This document shows positions 44,994 through 51,020 of a stretch of DNA of 51,020 nt, in pieces. The notes under the pieces are model-generated. The model saw nothing but the letters and a program-made list of their open reading frames with translations. It was not told the origin of the DNA and did no database searches. The DNA is from Bradyrhizobium iriomotense. Its GTDB lineage: Bacteria > Pseudomonadota > Alphaproteobacteria > Rhizobiales > Xanthobacteraceae. Each line of letters begins with the position of its first letter. Within the stretch, counting starts at the first letter, position 1. The stretch lies in NCBI RefSeq assembly GCF_030160715.1, contig NZ_BSOW01000054.1:1-51020 (forward strand), in the 5' to 3' direction. The position numbers and the translations under genes were made by a program.

Positions 44994-45860
44994 ATGCTTG
45001 GGCCAAAGAGTTGCTTCTATGAGTCTCACGGCCTGCGGCTGCATTATGCCGACTGGGGCAATGAGGGCGCACCGGTCGTCATCCTGGTTCATGGCGGCCG
45101 CGATCATTGCCGGAGCTGGGACGCAATCGCCCGCGCGTTGCAGCCGCATTTTCGCGTGCTCGCTCCCGACCTTCGAGGCCACGGCGATTCCGACTGGACC
45201 AGGGGCGGCAGCTACGCACTGACCGAGTATGTGTACGATCTGGCGCAGCTCGTCCGCACCACCCGCGCACAAGAGGTGATCCTCGTCGGCCATTCGATGG
45301 GCGGGATGGTGAGCCTGATCTATGCGGGATCGTTTCCGGAACAGGTGTCGGCACTGGTGGTTCTCGACGGCGTGACCGTCTTGCCGGATGCGCAAAAGGC
45401 CCCCACGCATGAGCGCATCGCCAAATGGGTCAACCAGCTCGACAAACTGCACGACCGCACGCCGCGCCGCTATTCGACCCTCGAGGACGCGGCTGCGCAG
45501 ATGGTGCTTCACAACAAGCGGCTGTCTGGCGACCTCGCGCTGCATCTTGCAACTCACGGCGCGCAACGGAACGAGGACGGCACCTATAGCTGGAAGTTCG
45601 ATCCCTATCAGCGCGCCTCTGCGCCGCACCGGCTCTGGCCGGACGATCACGTCGCATTGTGGGCGCGCATCTCCTGCCCCACGCTGCTCCTGAATGCGGA
45701 CGAAAGCTTCCTCGCCGGCTCCAGGGGAGCAGGCCTGGAGCGCTACTTCCAGAAGGCGCGCATCGAGACGATCAGCGGCGCCGGACACTGGCTGCATCAC
45801 GACCGGCCGCGCGAGGTGCTCGGCGCGATCAGGCGGTTCCTCGGGCTGGCGGATGCGTAG
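44994..45860 (+). CDS. Alpha/beta hydrolase
   Basis: A 288-aa hydrolase of the epoxide hydrolase/esterase-like group. The oxyanion segment is VILVHGGRDH, the nucleophile elbow GHSMGG with Ser101, and His265 lies in GAGHWLHHD. The acid is probably the Asp of LLNADESFL (near 240). The lid region (about 130-210) is long and helical (THERIAKWVNQLDKLHDR). It probably shares a transcript with lysE. Substrate unknown. Confidence 0.9.
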   Translation: MLGPKSCFYESHGLRLHYADWGNEGAPVVILVHGGRDHCRSWDAIARALQPHFRVLAPDLRGHGDSDWTRGGSYALTEYVYDLAQLVRTTRAQEVILVGHSMGGMVSLIYAGSFPEQVSALVVLDGVTVLPDAQKAPTHERIAKWVNQLDKLHDRTPRRYSTLEDAAAQMVLHNKRLSGDLALHLATHGAQRNEDGTYSWKFDPYQRASAPHRLWPDDHVALWARISCPTLLLNADESFLAGSRGAGLERYFQKARIETISGAGHWLHHDRPREVLGAIRRFLGLADA

Positions 45861-45890
45861 GACGGGCACATCGGCTTTGCGCTGAATCGT

Positions 45891-45967
45891 AGCCCGCATG
45901 AGCGAAGCGATATGCGGGAGACCGCGCGGAAGGAAATGTCCCGGATGTCGCTTCGCTCATCCGGGCT
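45891..45967. repeat. Palindromic repeat AGCCCGCATGAGCGAAGCGA type
   Basis: AGCCCGCATGAGCGAAGCGA (45891-45910) and TCGCTTCGCTCATCCGGGCT (45948-45967) match at 19 of 20 positions as inverse complements. It lies between the convergent alpha/beta hydrolase and ispE genes. This GAGCGAAGCGA wording is a common bradyrhizobial repeat (recognition). Confidence 0.9.
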
Positions 45968-45982
45968 AGGCGGTGATCGCCC

Positions 45983-46867
45983 CTAGCTCAACGTCCCCGC
46001 ATGCACCCACCAGCCGGGGTGGTCGCGGCGGATCGTCTCGGCCGCGGCATGCGCCTCGGCCGGGCTGCCGAAGATCGCAAAGCAGGTCGCGCCCGAACCC
46101 GACATACGGGCGAGCTTGACGCCGGCACAGGCGAGCAAGGCCTCCAGCACGTCGCCGATCACGGGCTCGATGCGCATAGCGGGCTCTTCGAGATCGTTGG
46201 GCACGGTCGAAAGAACGTCGACCCAATCGGCGATCGACCCGCCCTCCTCCGGCCAGGCCGGCGCTTCGAAGACATCGGTGACGCCGACCAGAAGCTCGCC
46301 GTTGCGCAGGCCCAGTGCCTGGAACACATCCTTGGTCGCGACCTGAACGCGCGGGTTCACCATCACGCTGGGCATGCTGGGCAGCATCAGCGGCAGGAGC
46401 TGCTCGCCGACGCCGGTCATGTCACAGGCGCGCGAGAGCAGGCATACCGGCACGTCGGCACCGGTCGCAAGCGCGACCTTCTGCAAACGGGGATCATCGA
46501 GCGACAGATTGTTGAGGCGCGCGAGCAGCCGCAAGGCTGCCGCAGCATCCGCCGAGCCGCCGCCGATACCGGCTGCAACGGGAAGCACCTTGTCGAGCGC
46601 GAAGGCGCCGAGCTTCAGGTTGGGCACGGCCTCAGCGAGAAGCCTCGCCGCCTTGAGCACGAGATTGTCAGCGGTTTCGCCGCAGGCTGCAGCGAGCGGG
46701 CCCGTGGTGGTGAGCTTCAGCTCTCCGTCCGGCTCGAGCGTAAGACGATCGGCGCAATCGGCAAATGCGACCACGCTTTCGAGATCATGATAGCCGTCGG
46801 TGCGACGGCCGACGACGCGAAGGCTCAGATTGACCTTCGCCCGTCCTTCCTCAATCAACGCCGACAT
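45983..46867 (-). CDS. ispE: 4-diphosphocytidyl-2-C-methyl-D-erythritol kinase
   Basis: A 294-aa GHMP kinase of the MEP isoprenoid pathway, phosphorylating CDP-ME at the 2-hydroxyl. AKVNLSLRVVGRRTDGYHDL (about 10-29) is the family start. The ATP loop LPVAAGIGGGSADAAAAL is near 95-112, and LARMSGSGATCFAIF (near 255-270) is the third GHMP motif. ATG 46867 has GGGGGTTGG upstream; the longer frame to 46927 runs through a repeat. It lies downstream of the TPR gene on the same strand. Confidence 0.96.
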   Translation of the reverse strand: MSALIEEGRAKVNLSLRVVGRRTDGYHDLESVVAFADCADRLTLEPDGELKLTTTGPLAAACGETADNLVLKAARLLAEAVPNLKLGAFALDKVLPVAAGIGGGSADAAAALRLLARLNNLSLDDPRLQKVALATGADVPVCLLSRACDMTGVGEQLLPLMLPSMPSVMVNPRVQVATKDVFQALGLRNGELLVGVTDVFEAPAWPEEGGSIADWVDVLSTVPNDLEEPAMRIEPVIGDVLEALLACAGVKLARMSGSGATCFAIFGSPAEAHAAAETIRRDHPGWWVHAGTLS

Positions 46868-46894
46868 CGGCGACCAACCCCCAAAGACTTCATT

Positions 46895-46965
46895 TGCGCA
46901 TGATCTTGTCGGAAAACCGCTGAACACTTTGCGCTAACGCGGCCCTCCGGGTCCGGATCATGCGC
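46895..46965. repeat. Second, rearranged copy of the ispB-lysE gap repeat
   Basis: GCGCATGATCTTGTCGGAAA with ACCGCTGAACACTTT is the inverse complement (with changes) of the left part of the copy at 44228, and TCCGGATCATGCGC closes it at 46952-46965. The central piece differs (GCGCTAACGCGGCCCTCCGG). It lies between the TPR gene and ispE. Confidence 0.78.
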
Positions 46966-46972
46966 GCCCCGA

Positions 46973-48769
46973 TCAGCCGCCCTTGCCGTCGTCCTTTTTC
47001 TTCTCTGCCTGCGCGGCTGAAGAATTCGAATTGTCGTCGGTCAGACCGTTGGCGATCTTGGCCTCGATCTTCGGCAGATCGTCCGGCTCGGGCTTCAGAT
47101 CGCGCGCATGCGACCACTGGAATTTGGCTTCCAGCGTGCGGCCGATGCGCCAGTAGGCATCGCCGAGATGGTCGTTGATGGTGGGATCCTCGGGCTTCAG
47201 GTCGATCGCACGCTCGAGGTTCTTCACCGCCTCCTCGTAATTGCCGATGCGATAGTAAGCCCAACCAAGAGAATCGACGATGTAGCCGTCGTCGGGGCGC
47301 TGCTCGACGGCGCGCTTGATCATCTTCATGCCCTCGTCGAGATTGACGCCCTGGTCGATCCAGGAATAGCCGAGATAGTTGAGGACATGCGGTTGGTCGG
47401 GCTGGAGCTCGAGCGCCTTCTTCATGTCGGCTTCCGCCTTGCCCCACTGCTTGGAGCGCTCCTCGCAGATGCCGCGGTAGTAGTACCAGACGCTGTTGGA
47501 CTTATCGGCGCCGGCCGGCAGCACCGCGATGCCTTGCGAGTAGGTCCCACCGCAATCGCCGAACTTCTTGCGGCCGCGCTCGATATTGCCGAGCGCCATG
47601 ATGGCTTCGAGATCCTTCGGATCTTCCACGACCACGGATTTGAGGATCTTGATCGCCTCGTCGGTCTTGTCGGCGGAGTCGAGATCGACCGCGAGCTGAA
47701 TCTGCGCGTTGCGCTTCAACGGCGAGTTCGCCGGCACGCGCTCATAGACCTTGATCGCCATCTGCGGCCGCTTCACCGATTCATAGAGGTCGGCGAGCGA
47801 GAGCAGCGCGAGCGGATGGCTCGGCTGGAGATAGAGCGCGAGCTGGAGATAGACCAGCGCGAGGTCTTCGCCGCCGCGGCGGGTCAGCGTGGCGCCGATG
47901 CCGTAGAGCGCTTCGGCCGCACCGCTTTGCGCGGAATCGATCAGCGGCGGCATCTTCTTGCCGGCGCGGGTCTCGCGCAGGCCGTCCTGGATCAGCGGAT
48001 GACGGGCGAGCTTCTTGTCGAAGGCCTCGTAGACGGTGGTCGCAGCGGCCGCATCCTTGTTGCGCGACAGCCAGCGCGCATAGGCTTCGGTGATGCGCAG
48101 CATGGAATCGTCGAGCTTGTAGGCACGCTCGAAACGGGTTCCGGCGTCCTTCTCCTTGCCGGCGAGCTCGAGGATCATGCCCGCATGGAGGTCCTTGAAC
48201 AGCGGATACCATTCCGGGCCAGTCAGCTTGTCGATGCTGGCGACAGCGGCCTTCGAGTCGCCCGCGCCGTACGCGGCCCAGCCGGACAACAGCGTCGCGA
48301 CCAGATCGGTGATCGGCCCGCGGATCGACTGATTGATGTTGCTCTGGGCGGTCGCATATTTCTTCATCTTCAGGTCGTGCACGCCGACCACGAGGCGCGC
48401 GACACGGTTCGACTTGTCGATGGTCAGGATGCGCTCGGCGAGCTTGACGGCTTCGTCGATGTCGCCATCCGCGACGGAGGAGATGAAAGCGCGGTCGAGC
48501 AGCTCGTTGTTCTTCGGATCGGTGCGCAGCGCCGAACGGTAGAAGGCGGCAGCGGACGAGGCGTCGCGTTCGACGCTGGCGTGGCGCGCGGCGAGATAGC
48601 TGCCCGCACCGGTGAGCGACTTCAAATCATTCCGGGTCGGAAACTGCACCGCCGTGTCGGCTGGATGATCCGGCGTCTGCGCCAGGACCACGCCCGGGAC
48701 CGCCACGATCGCAGAACCGGCAAGGGCGATGGCAGCAGCAGTCCAGCGGTTGAAACGATTTGAAAACAT
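46973..48769 (-). CDS. TPR-repeat protein, exported
   Basis: A 598-aa protein. The signal peptide is WTAAAIALAGSAIVAVPGVVLA, with cleavage near LAQ. About ten tetratricopeptide-like repeats follow; the clearest are VLNYLGYSWIDQGVNLDEGM, YIVDSLGWAYYRIGNYEEAV and TINDHLGDAYWRIGRTLEAK near the C-terminus. The tail is Lys/Asp/Gly-rich (AEKKKDDGKGG). ATG 48769 is used, with AAGGCGAG upstream; the open frame reaches 48862. Such proteins act as periplasmic scaffolds; in this genus the gene commonly precedes ispE (memory). Partners unknown. Confidence 0.9.
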   Translation of the reverse strand: MFSNRFNRWTAAAIALAGSAIVAVPGVVLAQTPDHPADTAVQFPTRNDLKSLTGAGSYLAARHASVERDASSAAAFYRSALRTDPKNNELLDRAFISSVADGDIDEAVKLAERILTIDKSNRVARLVVGVHDLKMKKYATAQSNINQSIRGPITDLVATLLSGWAAYGAGDSKAAVASIDKLTGPEWYPLFKDLHAGMILELAGKEKDAGTRFERAYKLDDSMLRITEAYARWLSRNKDAAAATTVYEAFDKKLARHPLIQDGLRETRAGKKMPPLIDSAQSGAAEALYGIGATLTRRGGEDLALVYLQLALYLQPSHPLALLSLADLYESVKRPQMAIKVYERVPANSPLKRNAQIQLAVDLDSADKTDEAIKILKSVVVEDPKDLEAIMALGNIERGRKKFGDCGGTYSQGIAVLPAGADKSNSVWYYYRGICEERSKQWGKAEADMKKALELQPDQPHVLNYLGYSWIDQGVNLDEGMKMIKRAVEQRPDDGYIVDSLGWAYYRIGNYEEAVKNLERAIDLKPEDPTINDHLGDAYWRIGRTLEAKFQWSHARDLKPEPDDLPKIEAKIANGLTDDNSNSSAAQAEKKKDDGKGG

Positions 48770-49040
48770 CAGGGCTCGCCTTAAGTTTGGGAGGTCAGGG
48801 TCGTCTCGCTTGCAAACGCGACCGGTGGCATCGGGACCCGGAACCGTCATAGCCGGGAACAATGCCGCTTTTAGCGCCCAATCGCAAGGATTCGGCGGGG
48901 TTTTCGGAAGCCGATTCGGCGCTCACCCTTACCGGCCCTGTCCGCCCCAAAACCCTTTTACTATGGCCTTATCGTGGCCGCGGGCAGTGTGATCCGCGGT
49001 CACTTCCCCTCACGCGATCGTGCGGCAGTTTGCCCGAATC

Positions 49041-50702
49041 CTACATCGCCTCGTAATTCGGCCCGCCGCCGCCCTCCGGCGGAACCCAGGTGATGTTGCC
49101 GTTCGGGTCCTTGACGTCGCAGGTTTTGCAGTGAACGCAATTCTGGGCGTTGATGACGTAACGCGGGCTCGCGCCCTCCTCCACCCATTCATAGACGCCG
49201 GCCGGGCAGTAACGGTTCGAGGGACCGGCAAAGACGTCGTGCTCCGAGGTCTTCTGAAGGTTCATGTCCGCAACCTTCAGGTGAACCGGCTGGTCCTCTT
49301 CATGGTTGGTGTTGGACAGGAACACCGATGACAGCTTGTCGAAGGAAATCTTGCCGTCGGGCTTCGGATAGTTTTTCGGAGCGTGGCTCTTCGCCGTGTC
49401 GAGCGTGGCGCGATCGGGCTTGGCGTGCGACTGGGTGCCGAACAGCGAGGCGCCGAAGAGCGTGTTGCACCACATGTCGAAGCCGCCGAGCGCGACGCCG
49501 AGCACGGTGCCGAACTTCGACCATAGCGGCTTGACGTTGCGGACCAGGAACAAATCCTTGCCGACCGAGGACGAGCGCCACGCGTTCTCGTATTCGACGA
49601 GTTCGTCATTGGCGCGGCCCGCGGCGAGCGCGGCTGCGACATGCTCGGCGGCGAGCATGCCCGAGCCCATTGCATTGTGCACGCCCTTGATGCGCGGCAC
49701 GTTGACGAAGCCGGCCGCGCAGCCGATCAGCGCGCCGCCAGGAAAGCTCAGGCGCGGCACCGACTGGTAGCCGCCCTCGGTGATGGCGCGCGCGCCATAA
49801 GCGAGCCGCTTGCCACCTTCAAAGGTGCCGCGGATCGACGGATGAGTCTTGAAGCGCTGGAACTCGTCGAACGGCGACAGATAGGGATCGTCGTAATTGA
49901 GATGCACGACGAAGCCGACGGCGACGAGATTGTCGTCGTAATGATAGAGGAACGAACCGCCGCCGGTCTTCATGTCGAGCGGCCAGCCGAAGGAATGCTG
50001 GATCATCCCCTTCTGATGTTTGGCGGGATCGATCTGCCAGACTTCCTTCAGGCCGATGCCGAATTTCGCCGGCTCGCTCTTCGCATCCAGCGCGAACTTG
50101 GCGATGAGTTGCTTGGAGAGAGAGCCGCGCGCGCCTTCGGCGAACAGCGTGTACTTGCCGAGCAATTCCATGCCACGGGTAAAGGAGTCCTTCGGCTTGC
50201 CGTCCCTGCCGATGCCCATGTCGCCGGTGGCGATGCCCTTCACGTTGCCAGCCTCGTCGTAGAGCACTTCGGCTGCCGCAAAGCCCGGATAGATCTCGAC
50301 GCCGAGCGCTTCGGCCTTGCGCGCCAGCCAGCGGCAGACATTGCCGAGCGAGCCGATGTAGCAATGATGATTGTTCATCAGCGGCGGCATCAGGAAGTTC
50401 GGCAGCTTGATCGCGCCGCCCGCCGTCATCCAGTAGAAGCGATCGTCCTTCACCTGGGTCTTGAGCGAGCAATCGGCATCCTCGCGCCAGTCGGGGAAGA
50501 GCTTGTCGAGGCCGGCGGGATCGATCACCGCGCCCGAAAGAATATGCGCGCCGACTTCCGAGCCCTTTTCCACCACGACGATATTGAGATCGGCGTTGAG
50601 CTGCTTCAGCCGGATCGCAGCCGACAGGCCCGAGGGGCCGGCGCCGACGATGACGACGTCGAATTCCATGGATTCGCGCGGGGGAAGTTCTTCGGTGCTC
50701 AT
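49041..50702 (-). CDS. Electron transfer flavoprotein-ubiquinone oxidoreductase
   Basis: A 553-aa inner-membrane-associated flavoprotein passing electrons from ETF (fatty acid and amino acid oxidation) to ubiquinone. FAD motif: VVIVGAGPSGLSAAIRLKQ (about 14-32), with VVEKGSEVGAHILSG. The C-terminal 4Fe-4S ligands are Cys in RYCPAGVYEW and in NCVHCKTCD. The sequence GGFDMWCNTLFG is the ubiquinone/membrane region in this family. Length is normal. ATG 50702; the uracil-DNA glycosylase gene is divergent, with 135 bases between. Confidence 0.96.
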   Translation of the reverse strand: MSTEELPPRESMEFDVVIVGAGPSGLSAAIRLKQLNADLNIVVVEKGSEVGAHILSGAVIDPAGLDKLFPDWREDADCSLKTQVKDDRFYWMTAGGAIKLPNFLMPPLMNNHHCYIGSLGNVCRWLARKAEALGVEIYPGFAAAEVLYDEAGNVKGIATGDMGIGRDGKPKDSFTRGMELLGKYTLFAEGARGSLSKQLIAKFALDAKSEPAKFGIGLKEVWQIDPAKHQKGMIQHSFGWPLDMKTGGGSFLYHYDDNLVAVGFVVHLNYDDPYLSPFDEFQRFKTHPSIRGTFEGGKRLAYGARAITEGGYQSVPRLSFPGGALIGCAAGFVNVPRIKGVHNAMGSGMLAAEHVAAALAAGRANDELVEYENAWRSSSVGKDLFLVRNVKPLWSKFGTVLGVALGGFDMWCNTLFGASLFGTQSHAKPDRATLDTAKSHAPKNYPKPDGKISFDKLSSVFLSNTNHEEDQPVHLKVADMNLQKTSEHDVFAGPSNRYCPAGVYEWVEEGASPRYVINAQNCVHCKTCDVKDPNGNITWVPPEGGGGPNYEAM

Positions 50703-50837
50703 CTGATCTCAGCCCTTGAGACGGTCCCTGGTCGTTTGCGCCCCCTTGTTTCCGATTTTTCCGGGCAGGACAACCTCGGAAATGCGTTTCGCTGGGATGC
50801 AAGGGCCCCTAAACTGACCCAAATGACATAAGTTGCC

Positions 50838-51020
50838 ATGATCAGCGAACCCACCCCCACCGTCCGCGAGCTGCTGGCCTTCTATCTGGAGGCCGGCGTC
50901 GACTGCGCGCTTGCCGAGGAACCGATCGACCGCCTCGCCGAGGCGGATGCGCCGCCCCCGGTCGCACGCGTGGCGCCGCCAGTCGAGGCGCCGCGCCCCG
51001 CTGCAGCGCCGGCGGTGATG
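50838..51020 (+). CDS. Uracil-DNA glycosylase, N-terminal part (runs off right edge)
   Basis: 61 codons from ATG 50838 to the window end: SEPTPTVRELLAFYLEAGVD, then ALAEEPIDRLAEADA and a Pro/Ala-rich linker. This is the lead region of the long uracil-DNA glycosylases (family 4/5, 4Fe-4S type) of Bradyrhizobiaceae as I remember them; the catalytic domain lies beyond the window. The start is clear, but the product call depends on that resemblance. Confidence 0.7.
   Translation, partial: MISEPTPTVRELLAFYLEAGVDCALAEEPIDRLAEADAPPPVARVAPPVEAPRPAAAPAVM

Noticed and set aside
47108..48763. 551-codon plus-strand frame opposite the TPR gene
   Set aside because: Antisense composition, with no ribosome site; the TPR repeats on the minus strand are clear.

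Overview
The window looks like ordinary chromosome of a slow-growing alphaproteobacterium, most probably Bradyrhizobium or a close relative in the Nitrobacteraceae. The reasons are GC-rich coding DNA with strong third-position GC, the gene families present (DUF2339, DUF4142, DUF1236, DUF3096, TIGR02301-like), a Nudix-like NAD regulator beside nadABC, and many intergenic palindromic repeats of the kinds I associate with that genus. The genus call is from recognition, not from a search.

Layout. 1-254: the last codons of an IS630-type transposase and a tRNA-Pro(CGG) whose 3' end faces the left edge, a possible island junction. 323-6239: a forward run with threonylcarbamoyl-AMP synthase, a GlcD-type FAD dehydrogenase, a YpeA-like acetyltransferase, NudK, a GrdB-like protein and a class III CoA-transferase. 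6427-9176: the abasic-site protein YedK/HMCES, a second Nudix hydrolase and small conserved proteins. 9337-11024: an ECF sigma factor followed by DUF4142 and cupredoxin genes. The sigma gene and the DUF4142 operon share the same promoter, GGGAAC-N16-CATCCA, and this also fixes the sigma start codon. 11038-17333: rhodanese, a dihydroorotase-like enzyme, then overlapping ygfZ-tag-HD genes, a Cys phosphatase and the Nudix-like regulator. 17380-24930: a large DUF2339 membrane protein and two tandem chemoreceptors. 25042-31444: AcuI, an MFS transporter and nadA-nadB-nadC behind two copies of a 21-bp palindrome, the likely target of the regulator encoded at 16365. 31449-37204: a SleB-type wall hydrolase, PPDK with a histone-H1-like tail, and small envelope proteins. 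37466-46867: glyS-glyQ, an S49 protease, a TrmN6-like methyltransferase, DUF2007, IspB, LysE, an alpha/beta hydrolase and IspE. 46973-51020: a TPR lipoprotein-like protein, ETF-quinone oxidoreductase and the start of a uracil-DNA glycosylase gene.

There is no CRISPR array, prophage, toxin cluster or biosynthetic cluster. The most informative signals are regulatory: the paired ECF promoters, the NAD operators with a candidate regulator in the same window, and at least ten palindromic elements in gene gaps, one of them inside the nad operon. Start codons were moved from the longest reading frame wherever a ribosome site, a family N-terminus, a tRNA or a promoter argued for it; each such case is stated.
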